The translations under genes and the position numbers were made by a program. Shown here one piece after another: positions 9,803 to 17,860 of a stretch of 47,938 nt of DNA; position 1 is the stretch's first letter; every line of letters starts with the position of its first letter. The notes beneath the pieces were generated by a model. It searched no databases, was not told the origin of the DNA, and saw nothing but the letters and a program-made list of their open reading frames with translations. The DNA is from an uncultured Bacilli bacterium. Lineage in GTDB: Bacteria; Bacillota_I; Bacilli_A; RF39; UBA660. The stretch spans positions 1 to 47,938 of the forward strand of contig CANRAQ010000002.1 in NCBI GenBank assembly GCA_947628725.1, read 5' to 3'.

Positions 9803-9969
9803 TGTTTACCTCCCTCTAAATATAAATATGTAGATGATGGTATCCCATATTTTTTATTTTTACAAATCATTAAAATATAGTTTTTTAATTCTTTATTTAA
9901 AACTTTTATAAAAATATCATTAATATCTTTTTCTTCACTGAAAATATAATTAATTTTATACTTATCCAT
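9799..9969 (-). CDS. Small recombinase-associated protein (56 aa), function unknown
   Basis: The ORF ends 4 bases inside the recombinase gene, so the two are co-translated. I prefer ATG 9969 (AGGGG about 10 bases upstream) to an in-frame GTG at 9987. The protein is Lys/Ile-rich, with DINDIFIKVLNKELKNYI as its most distinctive stretch, which suggests an amphipathic helix. Short ORFs preceding large serine recombinases on Gram-positive elements can be accessory or excision factors, but that role is only inferred here from position. Confidence -1.
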   Translation of the reverse strand: MDKYKINYIFSEEKDINDIFIKVLNKELKNYILMICKNKKYGIPSSTYLYLEGGKH

Positions 9970-9987
9970 AAATTTTAAACCCCTCAC

Positions 9988-10092
9988 TTAAATTTATGGA
10001 AAAAGTATTATTTTTTTACATATTAAATTAATATATTCTATTATAATAATTTAAGCAAATAAAAACATCCTATAAAATTTATTAGGATGTTT
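9988..10092 (-). terminator. Terminator of the Fic gene and spacer before the recombinase operon
   Basis: Ten-bp arms at 10063-10072 and 10083-10092 form a hairpin followed on the minus strand by GTTTTTATTT. It overlaps the Fic stop codon. The rest of the spacer is AT-rich and presumably holds the recombinase promoter. Confidence -1.
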
Positions 10093-10843
10093 AGTTATCT
10101 TCATTTATTTCAAAATTTAATAATTCACGACAAGTTTTTTCATATAAATCTTGTTCATATTTTATAGTATCAATTAAAAACATTTTATCTTTTTCATATT
10201 CTTTTAAACCTCTCATATAATAAGGTTTATCAGTATCTAATACAATAAATGGCATAATGTTATTTTTTAAACATTCTTTAAACATTATTATTCTACCTAC
10301 ACGCCCATTTCCATCTCCAAAAGGATGAATTCTTTCAAATCTAAAATGAAAATCAACTATATCTTCTAGAGTAATACTACTTTTAGAATTATATTCTTTT
10401 AATAATTTTTCTATTTCTTTTTCAACATCATTTGGTGCTGTTGTATTAACAGCATTAACAACACCTATAATATTAGGAACAACTTTAAATCCACCAACAT
10501 TATATCTAGGATTTTCTTCATCACTAGTATTTCTTTTTAATATCTTATTCATTTCAATTATCATATCTTTAGTTAAGAGTTCATCTACATTATCTAGCAT
10601 ATAATCAAATAGTTTAAAATGATTTTTAGACTCAATTAAATCATCTAATTTAATTAAATCATCACTTTTTGTGACAAAAGAAGATGTATCAAATATTGCC
10701 TCAGTCTGTTCACTAGTTAATCTACTACCTTCGATTTTATTTGAATTATACGAAAAATTAACTTGTGAATAATGATATATATTACCTTTAAATTTAGATT
10801 GTTTTTGCTTAATTAATTCATTTTTTATTTTATTTATATTCAT
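10091..10843 (-). CDS. Fic-domain protein (class II, N-terminal inhibitory helix)
   Basis: The 250-aa protein has the Fic core motif HPFGDGNGRVGR (about residues 172-183). Fic enzymes transfer AMP or another phosphate-containing moiety to target proteins. Near the N-terminus, NSNKIEGSRLT fits the (S/T)xxxE(G/N) inhibitory motif whose Glu blocks productive ATP binding, so activity is probably self-restrained. No separate winged-helix domain is obvious. It is followed by its own terminator and preceded by the deoxyribosyltransferase-like gene in the same orientation. The target is unknown. Confidence -1.
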   Translation of the reverse strand: MNINKIKNELIKQKQSKFKGNIYHYSQVNFSYNSNKIEGSRLTSEQTEAIFDTSSFVTKSDDLIKLDDLIESKNHFKLFDYMLDNVDELLTKDMIIEMNKILKRNTSDEENPRYNVGGFKVVPNIIGVVNAVNTTAPNDVEKEIEKLLKEYNSKSSITLEDIVDFHFRFERIHPFGDGNGRVGRIIMFKECLKNNIMPFIVLDTDKPYYMRGLKEYEKDKMFLIDTIKYEQDLYEKTCRELLNFEINEDN

Positions 10844-10872
10844 AAATTCACCCTCTTCTAAGTCTTATTGTT

Positions 10873-11310
10873 CTATTTATTATATTCTTTTAAAAATTCT
10901 TCTAATTCTTTTTCATTTGAAAATATTTCTTCAAAAATATTATATAGTGTATCTGTTGCTTCATACTCTCCTATTGCATAACATTTTTTACCTAACCCAT
11001 ATGCAATTCCTGATTCAATATGTGCTGCCTTACCTGCAGGTAAAACAAGTAGTAAATTTTTTGAATTTTTTTCTCCTTCTAAATCATTATTAAATAATTT
11101 TAAAACAATATTATTTTTTAATCCTAGTGATTCAAACTCTTTTTGTTTTTCTTCGGGAGTTTGATTTTTGTTTCCATATCCCCAATCATCTTCATTTTTT
11201 AAAAAACAATAATAAGATATTTTGTATTTATCAAATAAATTACATATATTTAAAATATTTTCTTTATTCCTAGCTCTACCGGCTATAAAAAATTCATATT
11301 TATTATTCAT
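10873..11310 (-). CDS. Nucleoside 2-deoxyribosyltransferase-like protein
   Basis: The 145-aa protein begins with a Rossmann-like strand (EFFIAGRARN) and contains LLLVLPAGKAAHIESGIAYG followed by LGKKCYAIGE. This LP-G-x-A-x-x-E-x-G-x-A-x-x-x-G pattern is typical of nucleoside 2-deoxyribosyltransferase-like folds, where the Glu is the expected nucleophile. Small members of this group are often of unknown substrate: nucleotide salvage, dNMP hydrolysis or defence-related nucleotide turnover. It is 30 bases upstream of the Fic gene and may be co-transcribed with it. Confidence -1.
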   Translation of the reverse strand: MNNKYEFFIAGRARNKENILNICNLFDKYKISYYCFLKNEDDWGYGNKNQTPEEKQKEFESLGLKNNIVLKLFNNDLEGEKNSKNLLLVLPAGKAAHIESGIAYGLGKKCYAIGEYEATDTLYNIFEEIFSNEKELEEFLKEYNK

Positions 11311-11370
11311 ATAGATTACCTTTCAAATTAACATTTATTAATTGTTCTTTTTCTATTATATCATAAATTA

Positions 11371-11502
11371 TCACACATGTGGTACTTCATGATAGAATTC
11401 TTTTTCTACACATTTTGTTATTACTGGTTCCATTATTGGTTGTTCCATTTGAGGTGCTTGTTGTCTATTGCATCCTCCACAACAATTTCTATTACAAAAC
11501 AT
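11371..11502 (-). CDS. Small Cys-rich CotD-like spore coat protein (43 aa)
   Basis: An unusually clear AGGAGG five bases upstream supports ATG 11502. The protein reads MFCNRNCCGGCNRQQ, then a Gln/Pro/Met-rich middle (QMEQPIMEPV), then KEFYHEVPHV. Cys clustering and a His-containing tail are like CotD-type coat proteins and resemble the truncated gene at 7413-7580. Its neighbour on the other side is a CotF-like gene, so this is a small spore-coat cluster. The sequence is low in complexity, so the family call is tentative. Confidence -1.
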   Translation of the reverse strand: MFCNRNCCGGCNRQQAPQMEQPIMEPVITKCVEKEFYHEVPHV

Positions 11503-11564
11503 AAATACCTCCTATCTAATTTATAATATGAATAATAAATTAAATTGTATGGTTTTATGCACAA

Positions 11565-11594
11565 AAAAATTATGGTTTTATAATCATAATTTTT
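11565..11594 (-). terminator. Terminator after the CotF-like operon
   Basis: Ten-bp arms AAAAATTATG and CATAATTTTT, followed on the minus strand by a T run. A bidirectional role is possible. Confidence -1.
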
Positions 11595-11615
11595 CTAATA
11601 TATAAATTGCCTATA

Positions 11616-11933
11616 TTACATACTTAGGTTGTTAAATTCTTCTTTAAGAGTTTGAAATTTAGAATCTATTTTATTTTCTTCTGCTTGTTCTAAAACATAC
11701 CATCCTTTTCTAAACATTAATTCATATACATCTCTTTGAAGTTTAGAATATATTTCAAATGTATTTTTATATTCATTATATAAGTTTTCATTACTAGCTT
11801 CTGTAAGAGCTATAGCATAATTTTTAACTAATTCTTTTAAAGTACTTAATAAAGAATTCATATAGTCTTTATCATTTAATGTTTTCCCAGTAGGTACTTC
11901 AACTTTTGGATTTTTTATTTGATTATTATTCAT
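11616..11933 (-). CDS. CotF-family spore coat protein
   Basis: The start at ATG 11933 is set by GGAGG five bases upstream; longer in-frame starts would run into that site. The 105-aa helical protein has the Coat_F pattern: NDKDYMNSLLSTLKELVK, then ALTEASN..LYNEY, then LQRDVYELMFRKGWYVLEQA. CotF-like proteins are spore coat components or, in non-sporulating relatives, ferritin-like helical bundles of unclear role. It overlaps the upstream 75-aa gene by 8 bases, so the two are translated together. Confidence -1.
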   Translation of the reverse strand: MNNNQIKNPKVEVPTGKTLNDKDYMNSLLSTLKELVKNYAIALTEASNENLYNEYKNTFEIYSKLQRDVYELMFRKGWYVLEQAEENKIDSKFQTLKEEFNNLSM

Positions 11934-12153
11934 TGTTACCTCCATCATTTAAAATATCTAATATTTTTGACATAGTATCAAAAAATGTATTACAAGCACT
12001 TTTTAGCATATCCTTAATCTCACTATCACTTACTTCTTCTACACTATTATTAGTACATTTATATGCACCATAATTCCAGTTAAACATATCACTTAAATAA
12101 TCTAAATCTTTACCACTTATAATGTTTGGTACAACTTGATATTCTATATTCAT
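11926..12153 (-). CDS. Small spore-coat-associated protein, partner of CotF-like protein
   Basis: The 75-aa protein starts MNIEYQVVPNIISGKDLDYL and contains SDMFNWNYGAYKC. The remainder is predicted helical and acidic. It overlaps the CotF-like gene. Small proteins of this kind are seen beside CotF genes in Gram-positive bacteria. The spore-coat role is inferred from the neighbour rather than from a catalytic motif. GGAGGGAAAAT precedes the start. Confidence -1.
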   Translation of the reverse strand: MNIEYQVVPNIISGKDLDYLSDMFNWNYGAYKCTNNSVEEVSDSEIKDMLKSACNTFFDTMSKILDILNDGGNNE

Positions 12154-12209
12154 ATTTTCCCTCCAATTTTATATTGTGAATATAGAAAATTTTTATACAA
12201 AATTAAGCA

Positions 12210-12398
12210 CAAAAAAATGATGATCCTGATAAAACCATCATTTCCGAGTTTAGAAAATTGCATAATTGATTTCTCAACGACTAAATATTATCAGTACTTA
12301 GTGCAATATTCCTACCTAGAAGTTTCTCTCTTCTTACAATTGCAATGTCTAGAGTCGGTAGAAATTACGTAACCGCATTTCCATATCAATATTAAGCA
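12210..12398 (-). ncRNA. Candidate structured small RNA (about 190 nt), 6S-RNA-like in size and shape
   Basis: The region has no convincing ORF but has a minus-strand TATAAT box (12405-12410), internal complementarity and a terminator (12211-12243). The 5' segment 12337-12358 can pair with 12244-12268 (CCGA/TCGG, TAGA/TCTA, TGCA/TGCA, ATTG/CAAT with small internal loops), forming a long closing stem. Two smaller hairpins lie inside: AGAAG...CTTCT and ACTAA...TTAGT. A long irregular hairpin of about 190 nt fits 6S RNA, but I cannot confirm a family. It could instead be an unknown sRNA or a leader for the coat genes, though the terminator lies before them. Confidence -1.
12211..12243 (-). terminator. 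Terminator of the candidate sRNA
   Basis: Arms AAATGATG (12236-12243) and CATCATTT (12215-12222), then T7 on the minus strand. Confidence -1.
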
Positions 12399-12568
12399 AG
12401 TACTATTATATAATTTAATATTATATAAAGTTTTTTACTTAATATTTAGAGATAACTAAATATATTTTTATTATAATTAAATGTTATTTTTTACATATAT
12501 AATTATCTTTATTATATAGTATTTAATTATCTATTTTCTCTAAACTAAATTAATTGTAGCAGAAAAGT

Positions 12569-12601
12569 AAAAAATTGTCAATATGTGTATGACAACTTTT
12601 T
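12569..12601. terminator. Terminator after the Alg14-like gene
   Basis: TTGTCA/TGACAA arms with T runs on both strands. It lies just downstream of the minus-strand gene ending at 12619. The stretch 12420-12568 is AT-rich with nothing else recognisable. Confidence -1.
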
Positions 12602-12618
12602 TATCTTTTTGAATTAGT

Positions 12619-13086
12619 TTAATAAATCCATCCACCATATATTGCTTTAGGATAAATTTTAAGCATATCTTCCCATTGTACTATAAATGTATCTGCTATA
12701 GGATATACAAGTTTTCCTGCAACTGTCTTTGTCTTACTATTTGCAAATGTTTCAATAAATATTACTTTACTTCTAAAAAGTTTTGCTATATAGCACATTG
12801 GAACTGCAGTATGTGTACCTGTAGTAACTATGACTTTAGGTCTTATTTTTACAAATAATATAAAAGACTTAATAATATTAAACGAAAATTTAAAGAAATA
12901 TGAAAACATATGTAATTTAGTTCCATAAACTAAATAATATACATTTTTATATTTTTTACATAAATCTTTATTAGATTTTGTCTTTTCAGTAACGATATAA
13001 CTATCATATTTTTCAAACAGTGGTTTTAATTGTAATAATTCATTTAAATGCCCACCTGTGCTTGATATAAACAAGACTTTTTTCAT
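12619..13086 (-). CDS. Alg14/PssD-like oligosaccharide biosynthesis glycosyltransferase subunit
   Basis: The 155-aa protein starts MKKVLFISSTGGHLNELLQL, the GT-B-type N-terminal half characteristic of Alg14, PssD and Cps14F/EpsF-like proteins. A membrane-associating hydrophobic stretch (about 65-85) and the motif VIVTTGTHTAVPMCYIA follow. Such proteins recruit or activate a separate catalytic partner (Alg13/PssE/Cps14G type) to add a sugar to a lipid-linked intermediate. No partner is encoded next to it, which is odd. The gene is 12 bases downstream of ffh and probably shares its transcript. Confidence -1.
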   Translation of the reverse strand: MKKVLFISSTGGHLNELLQLKPLFEKYDSYIVTEKTKSNKDLCKKYKNVYYLVYGTKLHMFSYFFKFSFNIIKSFILFVKIRPKVIVTTGTHTAVPMCYIAKLFRSKVIFIETFANSKTKTVAGKLVYPIADTFIVQWEDMLKIYPKAIYGGWIY

Positions 13087-13098
13087 ACTTCCTCCATT

Positions 13099-14394
13099 TT
13101 ACATTTTTTGGTACTTTTTAGTATATTTCATAACTTTTTTCATTTGTTCAAATTGATTTAATAATCTATTTACTTCTTCTACACTTCTTGCGCTACCTTT
13201 TGCTATACGTTGTTTTCTAGTAGCTTTTAATATTTCTGGATGTCTTCTTTCATATGGTGTCATAGATAATATTATTGCCTCAATATGTGCCATATCTTTA
13301 GGATCTACTTTTACATTTTTTAATTCTTTAGGTACTCCTGGAATTAATTTTATTAAATTTTCAAGTGGTCCTAATTTTTTTATTTGTCTAAATGTACTTA
13401 AAAAATCTTCCAAATCGAATTTACCTTGCTCCATTCTTTTAGCAGTTTTTTTTGCTTCATCTTCATCAATTGCTTCTTCTGCTTTTTCTATCATTGTCAT
13501 TAAGTCACCCATACCAAGTATTCGAGTGGCCATTCTCTCTGGATAAAATTCATCGAGTCCATCCATTTTTTCACTTGCACCTACAAATTTTATAGGTACA
13601 TTTGTAAGATGTCTTACTGATAGGGCAACTCCACCCCTTGTGTCACCATCAAGTTTAGTTAATATTGCACCAGTAAGTTTTAATTCATTATTAAATCCTT
13701 CTATTACATTTATGGCATCTTGTCCCATCATACTATCTATTACTAATAATATTTCATTAGGACTTACAGATTGATTTATGTCTTTTAATTCATTCATCAA
13801 GTCTTCATCTATATGTAGACGACCAGCTGTATCTATAAGTACATAATTATATTTGTTTTCTTTAGCATATTTAATAGCATTTACTGCTATATCAACTGGA
13901 TTCTTTTTACCTTCAGTATAAACATCTATATTAAGTTCTTTACCTATTGTTTGCAATTGTTCTATTGCAGCGGGTCTATATACATCACAAGCAACAAGTA
14001 ATGGATTTTTCTTGTATTTTTTTCTAAGTAATAATGCAAGTTTCCCTATAGTGGTAGTCTTACCACTTCCTTGAAGTCCTACTAACATAAGTACACTAGG
14101 ATTACCACTTACATAGATATCTTCTTTATTACCTCCAAGAAGATCTACAAGTTCATCTTTTAATATTTTTACGAACTGTTCTCCAGGTTTCAAACTTTTA
14201 GCAACTTCTTCACCTAATGCCTTTTCTTTTACATTATTTATAAATTCTTTTACTACTTTATAGTTTACATCTGCCTCTAAAAGTGCGAGACGTATTTCTC
14301 TTGTTACTTCACTAATATTATCTTCAGTTATTTTTCCATAACCTTTTATTTTATTTATTGCACTTTGTAATCTATCTCCTAAGTTTTCAAACAT
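13099..14394 (-). CDS. ffh: Signal recognition particle GTPase Ffh (SRP54)
   Basis: The 431-aa protein has the N domain (1-90), a GTPase G domain with GLQGSGKTTT, DTAGRLH, TKLDGDTRGG and GASEKMDGLDEF, and a Met-containing M domain (about 300-431) with LGMGDLMTMIEKAEE. Ffh binds SRP RNA and signal sequences of nascent membrane proteins and docks with FtsY. It lies in one long minus-strand cluster with ftsY and ylxM, as is common in Firmicutes. Here a HerA-like ATPase gene separates it from ylxM. No SRP RNA gene is seen in the window. Confidence -1.
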   Translation of the reverse strand: MFENLGDRLQSAINKIKGYGKITEDNISEVTREIRLALLEADVNYKVVKEFINNVKEKALGEEVAKSLKPGEQFVKILKDELVDLLGGNKEDIYVSGNPSVLMLVGLQGSGKTTTIGKLALLLRKKYKKNPLLVACDVYRPAAIEQLQTIGKELNIDVYTEGKKNPVDIAVNAIKYAKENKYNYVLIDTAGRLHIDEDLMNELKDINQSVSPNEILLVIDSMMGQDAINVIEGFNNELKLTGAILTKLDGDTRGGVALSVRHLTNVPIKFVGASEKMDGLDEFYPERMATRILGMGDLMTMIEKAEEAIDEDEAKKTAKRMEQGKFDLEDFLSTFRQIKKLGPLENLIKLIPGVPKELKNVKVDPKDMAHIEAIILSMTPYERRHPEILKATRKQRIAKGSARSVEEVNRLLNQFEQMKKVMKYTKKYQKM

Positions 14395-14465
14395 TATATC
14401 ACCTATATAATTATATAATAAAAATAATAGTTTTGTCTATTATTTCTATTATTTATATCATAAAT

Positions 14466-16226
14466 TTATATACTTTTACCTTGCCAAATACCTACAACAT
14501 TAACATTGCTTGAATATGGTTCTGGTTTTGGAAGAGGCATCTTAATTATCATAGGAACTTTAAATGCCCTACCGAATGCTACGCACATACCTGGTTGTAA
14601 ACTTTTTTGTTTTTCCATTATTTCTGCACTCATATTAGGTAACATCTTTTTAATATAATCTAAATCTCTTGGGTGAGTCATCTTAAATATTAAGAAATTA
14701 CTAATTTGAGATATAACTGTTTCAGAAAGTTCAACAGGTCTTTGTGAAACTAAGTTTATAATAAGTCCAAATTTTCTTCCCTCTTTAGCAATTCTCTCAA
14801 ATATATTATATCCTAGTAAGAAGTTATCATTGTCATTTTGTACATATCTATGTGATTCTTCTAATAATATATGAAATGGTATTGAACCCCTTTGTTGTAA
14901 ATGTTTAGTAAAATTAAATAACATTTTTGAATATATTTTAACCATAGTTTTAGCAAGTCTATCGTCAATATCTTCTAGGTTAAAGTTTATTATTTGTGAT
15001 TTTCTATTATTCTTTGCAACTAAACTTGCTATATAATTATTAAGATTTATATATTCTGGATAGTTAAAGAAATCACTATTTTCACTTATTGCGATAGAAT
15101 GAAGTCTAACTTTTAGTGTTATAGCTTCATCATATAATTTGTCATTTCTTAAAAATCCATCACTTATAAGAGTAAAATCTAATGCTTTTTGTAAATGATC
15201 TAAACTAAATGCATGGTCGTTTGGTGCCTCATAATTATCTAAATTTTCATCTATAAAACTAGTTATATATTGAGTTATAAGTACACTTTCTACGAAATCC
15301 CCATCTCTATCTATTAAAAAGCACTCTCTAAATTTTCTTACATAACCAATTCCCTGTATAGGAGCCTCTAAATTAAATTGTTCTGTTTGACATCCAGCAA
15401 TAATAGTAAATATATCATTTCTTTTACTTGATGCTGTTTGATTTGTATAAAGAACATCAAGTATTGCTTTAGCAATCAAGTGATTTTTATATCTTATTGA
15501 CTCTTCATTATCATATGAAATTATTCTTGCTAATTTTATCATTTTTTCTATTATTTGTAATTGTGAATGTCTTTCAGCATTTAATAAAAGAGCAAAATCA
15601 TCAATATCTAATAGCCATAGCGGTATTCTAATTAGTTCTCCATTAGTATCAGTTCTATTTGTAGTATAATATTTGAATTGATAATTAGGATTTATCTCAT
15701 TTATTCTTTCAAATGCATTGTGATATTCACCATATGCATCAAATATGACATAATTTGCCCTATATGGACTAAATTTTTCATCATAGAATAAACTTTGTAT
15801 AAAACTTGCTACACCATATGATTTACCACTACCAGTATTACCAAATATAGCTAAATGGTTACTACAAAGTTCATTTATATCTACATATATAGGTTTATCA
15901 TTATATAATGGACTTACACCTAATTTAAACATACCATCTTTTTCTACACCTGTAATAAGGTTTAATTCTTCTTCAGTTACTAATCTTATATTAGCTTGTA
16001 AAGTTGGCTTTCTAAGTACACCACCTACAAATCTTCCATCTTCAATCGTACCTAAAAAATGTACCTTTATTATATCTTGAGATACATCCTCAACTTCACC
16101 TAATACTTTTCTATCTCCATCCTCAAAAACGACATGCATATTCATTAAATCCATGTTTATTGGAGTCCCATTAGGAATATTTATATGCGCAACGCTATCA
16201 CTAATATACACTATTTTACCAAACAT
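14466..16226 (-). CDS. HerA/FtsK-superfamily ATPase (DUF87)
   Basis: The 586-aa protein begins with a small beta-barrel-like domain (residues 1-100, the HAS-barrel position). It then has a P-loop GNTGSGKSYGVASF (about 128-141), Walker B-like HILLEESHRYV (about 460) and a following NLVSQRPVELSETVISQ segment, the arrangement of bacterial HerA-type hexameric ATPases. Archaeal HerA works with NurA in DNA end resection. Bacterial relatives are used in DNA processing or defence with varied partners. No nuclease partner is adjacent. Its place between ylxM and ffh, 10 bases after ylxM, is unexpected for a DNA motor and suggests it is simply co-transcribed. Confidence -1.
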   Translation of the reverse strand: MFGKIVYISDSVAHINIPNGTPINMDLMNMHVVFEDGDRKVLGEVEDVSQDIIKVHFLGTIEDGRFVGGVLRKPTLQANIRLVTEEELNLITGVEKDGMFKLGVSPLYNDKPIYVDINELCSNHLAIFGNTGSGKSYGVASFIQSLFYDEKFSPYRANYVIFDAYGEYHNAFERINEINPNYQFKYYTTNRTDTNGELIRIPLWLLDIDDFALLLNAERHSQLQIIEKMIKLARIISYDNEESIRYKNHLIAKAILDVLYTNQTASSKRNDIFTIIAGCQTEQFNLEAPIQGIGYVRKFRECFLIDRDGDFVESVLITQYITSFIDENLDNYEAPNDHAFSLDHLQKALDFTLISDGFLRNDKLYDEAITLKVRLHSIAISENSDFFNYPEYINLNNYIASLVAKNNRKSQIINFNLEDIDDRLAKTMVKIYSKMLFNFTKHLQQRGSIPFHILLEESHRYVQNDNDNFLLGYNIFERIAKEGRKFGLIINLVSQRPVELSETVISQISNFLIFKMTHPRDLDYIKKMLPNMSAEIMEKQKSLQPGMCVAFGRAFKVPMIIKMPLPKPEPYSSNVNVVGIWQGKSI

Positions 16227-16236
16227 ATTATCACCC

Positions 16237-16518
16237 TCATATTAATTCTTCTATTTCTTCTTTTATTTTTTTATCCACTTTTTCTAATATCTTTTCTATC
16301 TTTTTTCTATTTTTGTAAAGATTTAATTTTTCTTCGTAGTAATCTAATTTTTCTTTAAGTTCTTTTATATTTTTATGTACAGCATTACGACTAACATCAT
16401 TATTATCGGCTATTTCTTGAAGTGTAAGATTATTAAAGTAATAATCTATAAAATATTCTTTTTGTTTATCAGTAAACAAATCTCCATAATAATCAAAAAG
16501 TTCTACATAATAAATCAT
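16237..16518 (-). CDS. ylxM: YlxM/p13-like SRP-associated HTH protein
   Basis: The 93-aa protein has a sigma70-region-4-like helix-turn-helix: LFTDKQKEYFIDYYFNNLTL, then QEIADNNDVSRNAVHKNIKE, followed by a Lys/Glu-rich coiled tail. This is the usual YlxM pattern and size. YlxM genes normally sit directly before ffh and stimulate the SRP GTPases in some streptococci. Here a HerA-like gene intervenes. Its ATG shares a base with the stop of the upstream membrane-protein gene (TAATG), so translation is coupled. Confidence -1.
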   Translation of the reverse strand: MIYYVELFDYYGDLFTDKQKEYFIDYYFNNLTLQEIADNNDVSRNAVHKNIKELKEKLDYYEEKLNLYKNRKKIEKILEKVDKKIKEEIEELI

Positions 16519-16790
16519 TAAAATAAATACTCCGTAATTGTTGTTACAAGTACAAATAAACCGATTATAATATATATTGATGTCATATATTTTTTCTTAT
16601 AAAACTTTGCATTATTATAAGCCATAGAAAACATCGTAAGTGTAATTATACTATAAAATACTGGCATAAATGCACTATTTATCAAACTTATTATAGCAAA
16701 AATTCCTAAAAGTTCTGTCAATATTATTTGAACTAATAAGCCTACATTATCGTTACTATATTCTTTTAGTTCCACTACTTTTACATTCAT
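16518..16790 (-). CDS. Small membrane protein in the SRP operon, function unknown
   Basis: I start at ATG 16790 (90 aa) with GGAGATG just upstream; a longer start would overlap ftsY. Three hydrophobic segments (about residues 20-40, 42-60 and 68-88) predict a small integral membrane protein, with a short polar N-terminus MNVKVVELKEYSNDNVG. I recognise no family. Its position between ftsY and ylxM may reflect only co-transcription. Confidence -1.
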   Translation of the reverse strand: MNVKVVELKEYSNDNVGLLVQIILTELLGIFAIISLINSAFMPVFYSIITLTMFSMAYNNAKFYKKKYMTSIYIIIGLFVLVTTITEYLF

Positions 16791-16791
16791 A

Positions 16792-17760
16792 CTACATCTC
16801 CTTAAATAGACCATATATGTATTTTTCTATATCAAATACTCTAAGGTCTTCTGCTTTTTCACCTAAGCCGACATATTTTACAGGAATTGCAACATCATCT
16901 TTTATAGCAAGTACTATGCCACCTTTAGCAGTACCATCTAACTTAGTTAAAACTATCCCTGTTATGTTAGTAATTTCTTTAAAACTTTTTGCTTGGCTAA
17001 TACCATTTTGTCCTGTAGTTGCATCTATTACAAGAAGTGTTTCGTGAGGTGCGCCAGGTATAAATTTGCCTATTACTTTGTTCATCTTATCTAATTCATT
17101 CATAAGATTAACTTTATTTTGTAATCTTCCTGCCGTATCTATTAAAACTACATCATAGTTATCATCTATTGCCTTTTTTAATCCATCATAAACTACACTA
17201 GATGGATCTTTAGATTCACTATATATCACATGAGCAGATACTTTTTCTCCCCACTCTTTTAATTGATCTATAGCTCCTGCTCTAAATGTATCTCCAGCAA
17301 CCAGCATTACTTTTTTTCCTTCTTGTTTCAATTTATATGCAAGTTTACCAATAGTAGTTGTTTTGCCTACACCGTTAACTCCTACAAAAAGAATAACTGT
17401 TGGTCCGTTTTCGTTATAATTAATTTTACTTGTTATAATTTGGTTATCTACATAAATTATAAACATTTCATCTATAATTATTTCTTTCAAATCTTCACTA
17501 TCAGTTATGTTTTCATGTTTTACACGATATTTTAATTTATCTATAAAATCCATAACTGTATTTACCCCTATATCTGCCATTATTAATATTTCTTCTAATT
17601 CATCAAAATACTCAGGGCTTACTTTTTTATATTTAGAATTAAGTAGACCAATTTTATTTACGAATTCTTTTCTTGTTTTCTCTAATCCTTTATCAAATGC
17701 TTCTACATCTTCTTTTTCTTCTTTATTAAATAGAGATTTAAATTTGTCAAATAACCTCAT
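16792..17760 (-). CDS. ftsY: SRP receptor GTPase FtsY
   Basis: The 322-aa protein (ATG 17760, with AGGTGGGG directly upstream, so the longer GTG start is unlikely) has a short charged N-terminal region and an N domain. Its GTPase domain carries GVNGVGKTTTIGKLA, AGDTFRAGAIDQL, DTAGRLQNK, TKLDGTAKGG and GLGEKAEDLRVF. FtsY is the membrane receptor for SRP-ribosome complexes. The acidic A domain is short, as in many Gram-positives. It is first in the cluster that leads to ffh. Confidence -1.
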   Translation of the reverse strand: MRLFDKFKSLFNKEEKEDVEAFDKGLEKTRKEFVNKIGLLNSKYKKVSPEYFDELEEILIMADIGVNTVMDFIDKLKYRVKHENITDSEDLKEIIIDEMFIIYVDNQIITSKINYNENGPTVILFVGVNGVGKTTTIGKLAYKLKQEGKKVMLVAGDTFRAGAIDQLKEWGEKVSAHVIYSESKDPSSVVYDGLKKAIDDNYDVVLIDTAGRLQNKVNLMNELDKMNKVIGKFIPGAPHETLLVIDATTGQNGISQAKSFKEITNITGIVLTKLDGTAKGGIVLAIKDDVAIPVKYVGLGEKAEDLRVFDIEKYIYGLFKEM

Positions 17761-17809
17761 GTTCCCCACCTACTATAAACATTTTACTACATAGATTAAT
17801 TAAAGTCAA

Positions 17810-17860
17810 AGAAAAAGAACAAACTATTTTAATTTTTTCTGATAATTTTGTTCTTTTTCT
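17810..17860 (-). terminator. Terminator-like hairpin at the end of the 17824 gene
   Basis: Fourteen-bp complementary arms (17810-17823 and 17847-17860) with a 23-base loop straddle the stop codon. The loop is large, so the call is moderate. Confidence -1.

Noticed and set aside
10091..11310. Fic plus deoxyribosyltransferase-like pair as a toxin-antitoxin system
   Set aside because: The Fic protein carries its own inhibitory helix and the neighbour resembles an enzyme rather than an antitoxin; adjacency alone is not enough.
12136..12372. Plus-strand ORF of 78 codons in the coat/Alg14 spacer
   Set aside because: It is antisense to the candidate structured RNA, has no SD and a composition unlike real proteins here.
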